Shown in pieces: positions 1-7,375 of a stretch of DNA of 10,800 nt. A model generated the notes under the pieces. It was not told the DNA's origin and did not search any database. It worked only from the letters and a program-made list of their open reading frames with translations. Made by a program: the position numbers and the translations under genes. Source of the stretch: Gallionella sp. (lineage in GTDB: Bacteria > Pseudomonadota > Gammaproteobacteria > Burkholderiales > Gallionellaceae); NCBI GenBank assembly GCA_025362155.1, contig JANYHX010000208.1, positions 1 to 10,800 on the forward strand, written 5' to 3'. Within the stretch, counting starts at the first letter, position 1. Every line of letters starts with the position of its first letter.

Positions 1-499
1 ATTCACCATCGCCATCCGATTCCCAATGTACGCCCTGGTCAGCCGATTCCCCGGCACGACGGGTCGTAACCGTAACCTTGTCGGCCACGATGAATGATGA
101 ATAAAAACCGACACCGAATTGCCCAATCAGGTTAGTGTCCTTCTGCTGGTCACCGCTTAATTTAGTAAAGAATTCTCGCGTGCCGGATTTCGCAATGGTG
201 CCGAGATTATTGATGACCTCATCGCGGCTCATGCCGATGCCGTTGTCGCTGATAGTCAATGTCCTGGCATTCTTGTCGTAACTAACCCGTATTTTCAGAT
301 CGGCATCGTTCTCGAACAAGCTATCGTTGTGCAGTGCCTCAAAACGTAATTTATCGCACGCATCCGACGCGTTGGAAACCAGCTCCCGCAGGAAAATTTC
401 GCGATTGGAATACAAGGAATGGATCATCAGCTGCAAAAGCTGTTTGACTTCCGTCTGAAACCCCATCGTTTCGCGATTGGCGGCAATATTTTCGGTCAT
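1..499 (-). CDS. htpG: Molecular chaperone HtpG (Hsp90 family), N-terminal part, cut by window edge
   Basis: ATP-dependent cytosolic chaperone of the Hsp90 family; only the first 166 codons are in the window and the gene continues beyond position 1. Translation from the ATG at 499-497 gives the N-terminal GHKL ATPase domain. It shows [12 protein letters not shown] at about residues 36-47 (catalytic Glu39 and Mg/ATP-binding Asn43), DNGIGM at 85-90, and the ATP-lid motif GQFGVGFYS at 126-134. The sequence aligns without gaps over long runs with E. coli HtpG as I remember it. The start is supported by a GGGGA Shine-Dalgarno-like stretch about 6 nt upstream. It follows the FGGY kinase gene by 75 nt on the same strand, but a sigma-32-type promoter in that spacer suggests independent heat-shock transcription. 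Family assignment is very secure. Confidence 0.97.
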   Translation of the reverse strand, partial: MTENIAANRETMGFQTEVKQLLQLMIHSLYSNREIFLRELVSNASDACDKLRFEALHNDSLFENDADLKIRVSYDKNARTLTISDNGIGMSRDEVINNLGTIAKSGTREFFTKLSGDQQKDTNLIGQFGVGFYSSFIVADKVTVTTRRAGESADQGVHWESDGDGE

Positions 500-521
500 A
501 TGAATCCCCATCAGTACGTTT

Positions 522-547
522 AAAAATCACCCATTGGAGCAAATGGG
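522..547 (-). terminator. Weak terminator-like hairpin after the kinase gene, overlapping the htpG promoter
   Basis: Minus-strand CCCATT (547-542) and AATGGG (535-530) form a 6-bp stem with a 6-nt loop, followed by TGA and five T residues (526-522). It sits about 28 nt past the stop of the kinase gene and could end glpD-operon transcripts. The stem is short and only half G+C, so termination would be weak. Its upstream arm lies within the CCCCATTT element of the proposed htpG promoter, so the symmetry may be incidental. Confidence 0.35.
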
Positions 548-568
548 GTCTAACTAAAATTTTTCAAG
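541..568 (-). promoter_or_regulatory. Putative sigma-32 (RpoH) heat-shock promoter of htpG
   Basis: On the minus strand, CTTGAAA (568-562) is followed after 13 nt by CCCCATTT (548-541). This matches the known sigma-32 consensus CTTGAAA, 11-16 nt spacer, CCCCATNT at every specified position. The expected transcription start is near 535, giving a leader of about 35 nt before the htpG ATG. htpG is a classical RpoH-regulon gene, so site and gene agree. The match is read directly from sequence; activity is inferred. Confidence 0.8.
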
Positions 569-574
569 TGTGTA

Positions 575-1966
575 TCAATTCAATTTCAATAATTCGTCCA
601 ACCACACTTTCCAACGCTCATATTTTTCCGGCAGTGCCTGTGTGAGCCCGTCCATTTCTACTTTTGACGCGACTCTGTCGCATGCCCTGTCGGCCACAAG
701 CAGCCCGACACCCTGCAAGCTGGATTCCCCCTGCGCCAGACGGTAAACATCACAGGGCAGGCACAGGGCAATGCCCTGCTGTAAACAGGTCAATTCGGAT
801 AAACCCCCTGAAAGATAGACGCGCTCAAGAGCAGACTCGCGGTAAAAATCTTCCAGTATGCGCGCCACCCGGAAAATTACGGCTTCCAGCAACAGGGCAG
901 CGATGCGGCGTTGCGACAAATGTTCGACTGGCTGGGAAAACCGGATGCCGAATTCCTTGCGGAAATAAGGCGCGCCCAAACCGCTGGGTTCCGCAATACA
1001 AAAAATGTCGTCCGCTGCCAAATCTTCAGTTCGACATTCACCTACCGGATAAGGCGCGAGCGCTGCCGCAATAGAGTTGAGCGTACCTTCTATCGCAAAA
1101 TGGGGATGTTGCGCGCTATCCTGATACACCAGAGTTTGCAAATACCCCTCCAAGCCGGCGCCCATTTTTGGCAAATAGCGGACGACAAAGCAGCCGGTGC
1201 CAAGATTGGCCAGGGCTTCGGCCTGGTCTTGGCGGACACTGGCAATCAGCGCCGCCGACTGGTCGCCAACACTGGCTTTCAGGATCAAGCCATTATCAAG
1301 CGGCATATTCAGTCCCGTGGAAGGTTTAATCTCGGGGAGTATGCCTAACGGTATGCCGAAGAGAATGCCAAGTTGCGGCGACCATTGCTGCTGCCGGATG
1401 TCCATGAGCTGTGTGCGCGCCGCCATGGAAGCATCGGTCATAAAATGTTTGCCGCCGCTCCAGCGCCAGATCAGGAAGGTATCCAATGTGCCCACCAGCA
1501 ACTCGCCGCATTCCAGTCGCGCTCGCCACTCCGGATTTTCCAGCAATACGATGCGTAGCTTGGGTGCAAAATAATAAGGCGTCAGCGGCAATCCAGTCAG
1601 TTTGCGGATAGCTTCTTCGTGAGCCTGTAACGCTGCGCAACTGGCTGCGCCACGATTATCCTGCCAGGAAATGAGCGAAGTGAGTGGTTGGCCGCTGGCT
1701 GAGTTCCAAATTAAAAATGACGAGCGCTGGCTACATAGGCCCAAGGAGTTGCAATCACCTGCGCGAGCCATGCATTCAGTCAGTGCACTTTCGGCAATCA
1801 CCGCATAGGCCAACGCATCGCTTTCATAGCGCCCGTCGGTGACGAAAATTTTTGGGGCGGGGCTGGCGACAATATTGCTGAGCACACCTGCATGATCCAT
1901 CAACCCAGCCTTGATCGACGTGGTACCCAAATCCAATGCAATCGCGGAATATTCGCCCGTGGTCAT
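575..1966 (-). CDS. FGGY-family carbohydrate kinase, divergent glycerol-kinase-like
   Basis: Cytosolic kinase of the FGGY family, 463 aa, predicted to phosphorylate glycerol or a related polyol with ATP. Visible features are the N-terminal phosphate-1 motif LDLGTTSIK (11-19), QRSS (80-83), SWQDNR (100-105), PYYF (130-133), the catalytic-base segment GDQSAAL with Asp235, the GTGCF loop (256-260), GLGAPYF (329-335) and the C-terminal nucleotide-binding SGG (386-388). The alignment pattern is closest to GlpK: Arg81, Trp101, Tyr131, Asp235 and Gln236 match glycerol contacts. However, the Glu after the Arg in GlpK (QRET) is Ser82 here, and the GlpK fructose-bisphosphate loop (GGKGGTR) is absent. 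It is about 40 residues shorter than E. coli GlpK (about 500). The ATG overlaps the glpD stop as ATGA and has no clear Shine-Dalgarno, so translation is probably coupled. Kinase family is certain; the glycerol specificity is inferred. Confidence 0.9.
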   Translation of the reverse strand: MTTGEYSAIALDLGTTSIKAGLMDHAGVLSNIVASPAPKIFVTDGRYESDALAYAVIAESALTECMARAGDCNSLGLCSQRSSFLIWNSASGQPLTSLISWQDNRGAASCAALQAHEEAIRKLTGLPLTPYYFAPKLRIVLLENPEWRARLECGELLVGTLDTFLIWRWSGGKHFMTDASMAARTQLMDIRQQQWSPQLGILFGIPLGILPEIKPSTGLNMPLDNGLILKASVGDQSAALIASVRQDQAEALANLGTGCFVVRYLPKMGAGLEGYLQTLVYQDSAQHPHFAIEGTLNSIAAALAPYPVGECRTEDLAADDIFCIAEPSGLGAPYFRKEFGIRFSQPVEHLSQRRIAALLLEAVIFRVARILEDFYRESALERVYLSGGLSELTCLQQGIALCLPCDVYRLAQGESSLQGVGLLVADRACDRVASKVEMDGLTQALPEKYERWKVWLDELLKLN

Positions 1967-3543
1967 TTGTTAAGGCAGGCAGCAACTTCGCGGTTTATTG
2001 CGGTCTCGTCCCAGCCCAGCATATCGGCAACAGTCTCGGCGATACGGCGCAGGGTATTTTCAGTAAGCTGCGCCAGAATCAATAGCGGCATACGGCGGCG
2101 CAATAAATCATCCAGATGAACGACCATTTCACTACGGGCGCAAAACAGCAAATCCGCGTAGATGAAAGATAAGCCTGGCACGATGTGCTCTGCCAAATGC
2201 CTATTATTTTCTATGGTGCGCAACACCTCCTCGACCCGCTTGCCATGGCGGCGTATCAGCCACTTGGCACTTTCCTGATTGATCCCAAGCCGCCTGGCCT
2301 GAGCGCTTATCGCAACCGACCAATTGGCATAATCTTCCTGCGGCGCCCAAGGGAAGGGTCGATTCCGGGTAGCGCAAGATATGTCCAAACGAAGTTGCGC
2401 GCACACAGTGTTAACGATCCAGGCCGCATCTTCCCGTGCCGAGGTAAGCTTTCCGCCTATGGAATAATGCACGCCATTCTGCGCAGTTTTCAATTCCCAT
2501 TCACGGCTGACCGCTGATGGCACAGCTTTGTCACTTTGCTTCATCACGCGCACGCCGACGTAACGTCCCACAATATCCGCTTCCGTCCATGCCGTCTTGA
2601 GATAGTGATTGGCTTCCGCCAGCAGGTAGGCAACTTCTTCCCTCTCGACGATAACATGGTCAAGATCGCCGCTGTATTCCGTATCGGTAGTGCCGAGCAG
2701 CGTCATGCCATACCAGGGGATCACGAAAAATACCCGACCATCGGACTGGGCCGTCAGCAGCAACGCTTCGTCAGCCAACACCGCTGGCATAACCAGATGA
2801 ATGCCCTTGGTCAAGCGACACCAGTTGCGTCCCGGCGCCGATCCCGCCGCCCATTGCCCGGTGGTGTTGACGATTTGTTTGGCATGCACCTGGGCGTTGC
2901 TATGCTCAAGTTGGTCCGCAACTATCGCTCCGTTTGCCCCGCCATTCGTTTCTATCAGCCCGGTCAATTTGCAATAATTTACACATACCGCTCCGGCAGC
3001 CATCGCGCCTGATATTAATTCCAATACCAGCCGCGCATCGTCAGTCTGCGCATCGCTGTAGGTGTAGCCGCCCTTCAGACCTTCGCTATTGAGGGCGGAG
3101 AAACGCCCGGCAAAAGTTTTACTATCAAAGTAATGATGGGCAATATTCGAACGGGCCATATTTTTTCCCAACAGTCCCGCAAAAAAATCATACAAGGTCA
3201 AGCCGACCTTCAAGCGCAGCGGGCCGATGCGGCTGTCCTGATAAATAGGTACACCAAAGCGCAATGGCCAGACTCGATGCGGCGCCATTTTCAAAAGCAT
3301 CCGCCGTTCCGCCAAGGCTTTCCTGACAAGCTTGAAATCGTAAGTCTCGAGATAGCGCAAGCCGCCGTGTATCAGCTTGCTGGAGGCGGAAGAAGTCGCG
3401 GCAGCCCAGTCGCCCTGCTCTACAATGGCGACTCTTAAGCCACGCAAGGCTGCGTCATAAGCAGTCCACGCACCGTAAATACCACCGCCACAAACCAGCA
3501 GATCGAATTGCCTCCCAGCCAGCAAAGAGAAATCACGTTTCAT
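1963..3543 (-). CDS. glpD: Aerobic glycerol-3-phosphate dehydrogenase (FAD-dependent)
   Basis: Oxidises sn-glycerol-3-phosphate to dihydroxyacetone phosphate, passing electrons through FAD to quinone at the inner face of the cytoplasmic membrane. The 526-aa product (E. coli GlpD is 501) has the FAD-binding Rossmann motif GGGIYG at 19-24 with acidic Glu42 at the second strand. The family signature SSASSKLIHGGLRYLE follows at 51-66, and a GGKLTS motif lies near residue 367 in the FAD-dependent oxidoreductase fold. The C-terminal helical DAO_C region ends in a run of Arg/Leu-rich helices. The ATG at 3543 is preceded by GGATGAGA, a good ribosome-binding site about 6 nt away. It starts 21 nt after the GDPD gene and its TGA overlaps the kinase ATG by 4 nt, so the three genes form one operon for glycerophosphodiester and glycerol-3-phosphate use. 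Confidence 0.95.
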   Translation of the reverse strand: MKRDFSLLAGRQFDLLVCGGGIYGAWTAYDAALRGLRVAIVEQGDWAAATSSASSKLIHGGLRYLETYDFKLVRKALAERRMLLKMAPHRVWPLRFGVPIYQDSRIGPLRLKVGLTLYDFFAGLLGKNMARSNIAHHYFDSKTFAGRFSALNSEGLKGGYTYSDAQTDDARLVLELISGAMAAGAVCVNYCKLTGLIETNGGANGAIVADQLEHSNAQVHAKQIVNTTGQWAAGSAPGRNWCRLTKGIHLVMPAVLADEALLLTAQSDGRVFFVIPWYGMTLLGTTDTEYSGDLDHVIVEREEVAYLLAEANHYLKTAWTEADIVGRYVGVRVMKQSDKAVPSAVSREWELKTAQNGVHYSIGGKLTSAREDAAWIVNTVCAQLRLDISCATRNRPFPWAPQEDYANWSVAISAQARRLGINQESAKWLIRRHGKRVEEVLRTIENNRHLAEHIVPGLSFIYADLLFCARSEMVVHLDDLLRRRMPLLILAQLTENTLRRIAETVADMLGWDETAINREVAACLNK

Positions 3544-3564
3544 TTTTTTCTCATCCAGAATGCT

Positions 3565-4332
3565 TCATCCGGGGCTCAACTTCATGTTCCTCATCTGCAA
3601 AGCCTTTTGCGGAACATCGCTAATGAGAACATCTACCCCAAAATTCAGTGCCTTGTTTATTTCTGCCTCACTGTTGCAGGTGTAAACCGCGATACATTTG
3701 TGACGATCGCGCAACAGATCGACCCAAGCATTATCAAGGGTTGCTATGGGCAAACACAGCCCGCGCAAAAAAGGCTGCGCGGCCAGAACCTGCTGAGCCT
3801 CTTTAATTGTCTGTTTTTTTTCAAAGTTGTAAATTAGCGGAAACCCGGGCGCGCAGTCATGGGCATAGAGCAGGCTGGCGATATCGAAGGAGGAAACCCA
3901 GGCAGAGGCGTCTTTTAGCCGTTCCGCCCTCTGCAATGTTTGCCGTATTTTTATTTCACGGCGAGACACGGGTTCAGATTCGTGTATTTTGATTTCCAGC
4001 AATAAGCGGCAGCGCTTGCGATAGGCATCCAGAAATTCTTGCAGGCTCATGATGCCTTCTGCTTGAGCACTTACAGAAAAATGCGCGGCGAAATTCATCC
4101 CCTGTAATTGCGCATGATCAAAATCATCAATACGTTTTCCGGGTAGGCCTATCTTGCCGAGAAACCGGTTGTGCCAGAGTACAGCAACTTCATCGCGGCT
4201 GAGCTGAATATCTGTTTCGATGCCATCGATGGGATATTGCAACGCCCTATCAAAAGCCGAACGGGTATTTTCTGCGGCTTCTTTATTGGCACCGCGGTGG
4301 GCAAATATCAAGGGTTGATGGATATGACTCAC
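3565..4332 (-). CDS. Glycerophosphodiester phosphodiesterase (GDPD family, cytosolic UgpQ-like)
   Basis: Hydrolyses glycerophosphodiesters to an alcohol and sn-glycerol-3-phosphate, the substrate of the GlpD encoded just downstream. The 255-aa product has the GDPD TIM-barrel signature: HRG at 12-14 followed by ENT (21-23), the metal ligands in GIETD (Glu39, Asp41), the second catalytic His in LWHN (His54), and LEIK with Glu113 and Lys115. No signal peptide or membrane segment is seen, so it resembles cytosolic UgpQ (about 247 aa) rather than periplasmic GlpQ. The start is GTG at 4332-4330; an in-frame TAA lies only three codons upstream, so no earlier start is possible. There is no clear Shine-Dalgarno. 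A TAATAT hexamer (4344-4339) ends 6 nt before the GTG, which would suit a promoter giving a nearly leaderless message, but no convincing -35 box was found. Confidence 0.93.
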   Translation of the reverse strand: MSHIHQPLIFAHRGANKEAAENTRSAFDRALQYPIDGIETDIQLSRDEVAVLWHNRFLGKIGLPGKRIDDFDHAQLQGMNFAAHFSVSAQAEGIMSLQEFLDAYRKRCRLLLEIKIHESEPVSRREIKIRQTLQRAERLKDASAWVSSFDIASLLYAHDCAPGFPLIYNFEKKQTIKEAQQVLAAQPFLRGLCLPIATLDNAWVDLLRDRHKCIAVYTCNSEAEINKALNFGVDVLISDVPQKALQMRNMKLSPG

Positions 4333-4391
4333 GCTTGGATATTATGGCATTAGTCAGGCCAGGAATTTATTGCAGGAAGAATGGGGGCCAC

Positions 4392-5459
4392 TTAGGCTAA
4401 CGGTAATTCCGCATTGCTCATACCGATAGCGGCAACTTCATCCAGTGCTTTCAAAAAGAGTTGTTGTTCGTGTAACTGCACCAGTGAATCGGGATGTAGC
4501 TTCCCGCGCGGCAGTTTTCCGCGCATCTGGGCCAGCCGTGCGCGGCTGGTAGCAGGCATCTCCCAATGTAACCCGTGCAACAAGTCATCCGCCGATTCCG
4601 GCTTGTTGCACACCAGCACCATATCGCATCCCGCATTTAGCGCGGCTTCGGCGCGCTGCACAATGCCGCCCGCGACGGTTGCGCCTTCCATGCTCAAATC
4701 ATCGCTGAAAATGCACCCGTCGAAACCCAGTTGACCACGCAAAATATTTTTTAACCACACTGGTGAGAATCCTGCCGGACGATTATCCACTTTGGGATAA
4801 ATGACATGGGCTGGCATCACCGCGGTCAATCCGTAATTGACCATCTGCCGGAACGGAATCAGGTCGCACATTTCGATATCGACGAAGGCGCGTTCGTCCA
4901 GCGGAATATCCAGATGCGAATCGGCACGCACATAGCCGTGGCCGGGAAAATGTTTACCCACCGTCGGCATGCCGCCCTGTTTTAATCCCAGCAATAAACT
5001 GTGCGCCAGATCGGCGATGGCTTGCGGCTCACTGTGAAATGCACGGTCGCCGATCACGCTGCTTTGTCCGTAATCAATATCCAGCACCGGTGTGAAACTG
5101 AAGTCCACGCCGCAGGCGCGCAATTCCGCCGCCAGCACATAACCTGTTTGTTGCGCCAGGTGGCGTGCGCGTTGCGGATGGGTATCCCAGATTTTGCCGA
5201 GTTCGCGCATTGCGGGAATTTTCGTAAAGCCGTCGCGAAATCTTTGCACCCTCCCGCCTTCGTGATCCACCGCAATTAACAATGGCGGGGTATGCAGCGC
5301 ATGGATCGCCGAAGTCAGTTCGGCAAGCTGGGCGGGAGTTTCATAGTTGCGCTTGAACAAAATGACCCCACCGACCAGCGGATGACGCAGGCGCGCTTCG
5401 TCTTCAGCGGTCAGTTGTGGACCGAGCACATCCAGCATCACGGGACCCAAGCCCATCAT
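4392..5459 (-). CDS. nagZ: Beta-N-acetylhexosaminidase NagZ (GH3)
   Basis: Cytosolic glycoside hydrolase family 3 enzyme that removes N-acetylglucosamine from anhydro-muropeptides during peptidoglycan recycling. In some Gram-negative bacteria this affects AmpC beta-lactamase induction. The product is 355 aa (E. coli NagZ 341). Key motifs are [10 protein letters not shown] at 65-74, KHFPGHG at 169-175, the Asp-Ser-His acid/base dyad at 180-182, and FSDDLSM at 251-257 with the probable nucleophile Asp253. There is no signal peptide, as expected. Two ATG codons are adjacent (5459 and 5456). The GGGAG ribosome-binding site (5467-5463) is 3 nt from the first and 6 nt from the second, so the second is the better-spaced start. 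It follows acpS by 36 nt and ends the conserved housekeeping block. Confidence 0.96.
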   Translation of the reverse strand: MMGLGPVMLDVLGPQLTAEDEARLRHPLVGGVILFKRNYETPAQLAELTSAIHALHTPPLLIAVDHEGGRVQRFRDGFTKIPAMRELGKIWDTHPQRARHLAQQTGYVLAAELRACGVDFSFTPVLDIDYGQSSVIGDRAFHSEPQAIADLAHSLLLGLKQGGMPTVGKHFPGHGYVRADSHLDIPLDERAFVDIEMCDLIPFRQMVNYGLTAVMPAHVIYPKVDNRPAGFSPVWLKNILRGQLGFDGCIFSDDLSMEGATVAGGIVQRAEAALNAGCDMVLVCNKPESADDLLHGLHWEMPATSRARLAQMRGKLPRGKLHPDSLVQLHEQQLFLKALDEVAAIGMSNAELPLA

Positions 5460-5467
5460 TAACTCCC

Positions 5468-5481
5468 AGATTTTAAAATCT
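5468..5481. other. Perfect AT-rich 14-bp palindrome between acpS and nagZ
   Basis: AGATTTTAAAATCT is its own reverse complement and sits immediately upstream of the nagZ ribosome-binding site, in the 36-nt acpS-nagZ spacer. With no loop it is not a terminator. It could be a regulator site or chance in an AT-rich spacer. Confidence 0.4.
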
Positions 5482-5495
5482 TAAAAACTACTCTA

Positions 5496-5885
5496 CTAGG
5501 TTTCGTTAGCCGACTCCAACACCACAAAAGCCACAATCATGCTGCGCTCATCACTAATTGAAAGATGATGACCACTAACGCCCAGTTGCGCTAAATGAGC
5601 GCGCAACACTTCGTCAAACTGCAGTACCGGCTTGCCGAGGGCGTCATGGATAATACTGATGCGACGCAGGCTGACCGGATCACGCAACCCGCAACCCACC
5701 GCTTTTGAAAATGCCTCTTTGGCAGCAAAGCGCTTCGCCAGAAAACGAGCCGCATTGAAACTAGGTTTAAAAGTGGCTAGCTCGCATTCACTCAATACGC
5801 GTTCGGCAAAACGGGGGCCATATCGAGTCCACATTGACTCAATGCGCGCATACTCGACAATGTCGCTGCCGATGCCGTGTATCAC
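5496..5885 (-). CDS. acpS: Holo-[acyl-carrier-protein] synthase
   Basis: Transfers the 4'-phosphopantetheine arm from coenzyme A to the conserved serine of apo acyl carrier protein, activating it for fatty-acid synthesis. The 129-aa product has the family motifs GSDIVE (6-11, Mg ligand Asp8) and [11 protein letters not shown] (52-62, Glu57), the standard active site of the small trimeric AcpS type. Its length is normal (E. coli 126). The start codon is GTG at 5885-5883, overlapping the pdxJ TGA as GTGA, so translation is probably coupled to pdxJ. The pdxJ-acpS pairing is a common arrangement in Proteobacteria, including E. coli. Confidence 0.97.
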   Translation of the reverse strand: MIHGIGSDIVEYARIESMWTRYGPRFAERVLSECELATFKPSFNAARFLAKRFAAKEAFSKAVGCGLRDPVSLRRISIIHDALGKPVLQFDEVLRAHLAQLGVSGHHLSISDERSMIVAFVVLESANET

Positions 5886-6604
5886 TGCTGCCCGCTCAAC
5901 AAGGCTTTCATTTTCTTTACTGCCGCTTCCAGCCCGATAAACAGGGACTCCGCGATAATAGCATGACCGATATTGAGCTCGACCAGATTGGGGATGGTCA
6001 CGATAGGCTGAACGTTGTGATAATGCAGGCCGTGCCCGGCATTCACCTGCAGCCCTTGCGCATGGGCGTGTTGCGCCGCGTTGCGCAGACGCGCCAGCTC
6101 ATGCTGATGCGCAGCAACATTGTCTGCCTCGGCATATTTTCCGGTGTGCAATTCCACCACCGGCGCACCAGTACGGTGAGCTGCATCAATTTGCCTGACG
6201 TCTGGATCTATGAATAAGGACACGCGAATGCCAGCGTCGGCACAACGCACACAGGCCGCCTTGATGATGTCGAAATAACGCACCACATCCAGCCCGCCTT
6301 CGGTGGTCAGCTCTTCGCGTCGCTCCGGTACCAGACACAAATCATGCGGCTTGGTGCGTAAGGCAATCGCTATCATTTCGTCGGTGACCGCGCTTTCCAG
6401 ATTCATGCGCGTTTGCAGCATGTCGCGCAGCACTTCCACATCGCGATCCTGTATATGGCGGCGATCCTCGCGAAGGTGCAAAGTGATCGCGTCCACTCCG
6501 GCGGATTCCGCCAGCAACGCCGCGCGCACCACATTGGGATAAGGCGCACCGCGCACTTCGCGCAAGGTGGCAACGTGGTCGATATTCAGTCCTAATTTAA
6601 TCAT
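5882..6604 (-). CDS. pdxJ: Pyridoxine 5'-phosphate synthase
   Basis: Condenses 1-deoxy-D-xylulose-5-phosphate with 3-amino-2-oxopropyl phosphate to form pyridoxine 5'-phosphate, the last ring-forming step of the DXP-dependent vitamin B6 pathway. The 240-aa TIM-barrel product has [10 protein letters not shown] at 6-15 (Asn7, Asp9, His10), HLREDRRH at 43-50 (His43, Arg45, Arg48, His50), catalytic Glu70, and NAGHGL at 188-193 with His191 matching E. coli His193. Its length is normal. The ATG at 6604 has no Shine-Dalgarno upstream. Instead it overlaps the stop of a five-codon frame, the last in a chain of tiny frames leading from recO. It is followed by acpS with a 4-nt overlap. Confidence 0.97.
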   Translation of the reverse strand: MIKLGLNIDHVATLREVRGAPYPNVVRAALLAESAGVDAITLHLREDRRHIQDRDVEVLRDMLQTRMNLESAVTDEMIAIALRTKPHDLCLVPERREELTTEGGLDVVRYFDIIKAACVRCADAGIRVSLFIDPDVRQIDAAHRTGAPVVELHTGKYAEADNVAAHQHELARLRNAAQHAHAQGLQVNAGHGLHYHNVQPIVTIPNLVELNIGHAIIAESLFIGLEAAVKKMKALLSGQQ

Positions 6605-6651
6605 TTTGGTTTGATCATAATTTTGGTTTGATGGTGATTTGTTTGATCATA
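6601..6651 (-). repeat. Degenerate tandem repeats and chained mini-ORFs at the recO-pdxJ junction
   Basis: The 42-nt spacer and its edges consist of repeated start-codon sequence. On the plus strand TTTTGGTTTGAT occurs at 6604-6615 and again at 6621-6632, with a shorter TTTGTTTGAT at 6638-6647. GTTTGATCATA occurs at both 6609-6619 and 6641-6651. On the minus strand these copies give ATGATCAAA-type starts resembling the pdxJ start ATGATTAAA. Frame 6650-6615 encodes [11 protein letters not shown] and frame 6618-6601 encodes MIKPK. recO stop, frame 1, frame 2 and pdxJ start are each joined by a 4-nt ATGA overlap. I infer duplication of an ancestral overlap. Translation of the peptides is untested. 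Confidence 0.75.
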
Positions 6652-7375
6652 GTTTTTGCAGATCCTTGATTAATTCGCGCGTATGCAAAATTTTCCCACC
6701 CAGATGATGATTCAGCAACATTCGCATCAATTGCTTACTCTGCTGCGCGGTAGTAGAGTCGGCATAATCATCGGCAGCCATATCGAGCAAGGTCTTGCCT
6801 TGTACCAGCAAACCGGTCTGAGCATCAACGTCATCCGGAAGCGCTCCTCGCTCCACGACATAACGATAGCAGAGTTCCGCCTGTATCGCCTTCCCACTTC
6901 CGGCTTCACGATCCAGCACCAATGCATACCCCAATTCTTGCAGCAAATGTTTTTCAAAGCAACGCAGCGTGGCGGCATGATCGGCTTCATGTGCCAAACG
7001 ATACAACGTACCCCGATAGTAGTCGAACAATTGCTGATGCGGATCGTCGCGCGCCAGCAGATTAAGCAATAATTCATTCAGATAGAATCCGCACATCAAC
7101 GCAGTGCCTTGCAGTTGCGGCTGTCCCCCCTGCCATTCTGCGCTATGTAAGGTTCGCATTTCGCCCTTGCCGAACCAGCTTAATTGCAACGGCTGAAAAT
7201 TCATCAGCACCCCACGCAAGCTGGACTTGGGGCGTCGTGCCCCGCGTGCCACAATTGCCACGCGTCCATGTGATCGACTGAATACCTCGAGAATCAAACT
7301 GGTTTCGCGAAACGCGTAACTGTGCAAGACGAACGCTAACTCGTCCTGATGTTTATTCCGGTTCGCCGCGGTCAT
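6647..7375 (-). CDS. recO: DNA repair protein RecO
   Basis: RecFOR-pathway mediator that helps load RecA onto SSB-coated single-stranded DNA and anneals strands during gap repair. The 242-aa product matches E. coli RecO in length. It has an N-terminal OB-fold region (about residues 13-90), including the characteristic start of the fold FVLHSYAFRETSLI and the basic segment RGARRPKSSLRG. The helical C-terminal part follows, with CGFYLNELLLNLL and FEKHLLQELGY. The start at the ATG 7375-7373 lacks a Shine-Dalgarno. It overlaps the TGA of a 13-codon frame in the era-recO spacer, so re-initiation from upstream ribosomes is likely. Both flanks carry duplicated junction sequence. The era-recO-pdxJ order is typical of Betaproteobacteria. 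Confidence 0.95.
   Translation of the reverse strand: MTAANRNKHQDELAFVLHSYAFRETSLILEVFSRSHGRVAIVARGARRPKSSLRGVLMNFQPLQLSWFGKGEMRTLHSAEWQGGQPQLQGTALMCGFYLNELLLNLLARDDPHQQLFDYYRGTLYRLAHEADHAATLRCFEKHLLQELGYALVLDREAGSGKAIQAELCYRYVVERGALPDDVDAQTGLLVQGKTLLDMAADDYADSTTAQQSKQLMRMLLNHHLGGKILHTRELIKDLQKL

Noticed and set aside
911..1574. Overlapping plus-strand open frames (145 and 125 codons) within the FGGY kinase gene
   Set aside because: They are shadow frames of a real kinase on the other strand, with no family match or ribosome-binding site noted.
2536..3012. 158-codon open frame on the plus strand within glpD
   Set aside because: It lies wholly antisense to a well-supported gene, shows no recognisable domain, and its composition follows from the glpD codons.
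4333..4391. Possible terminator between nagZ and the phosphodiesterase gene
   Set aside because: GGCC repeats can pair across a loop of over 20 nt, but with a bulge and no T-run, so no intrinsic terminator can be supported.
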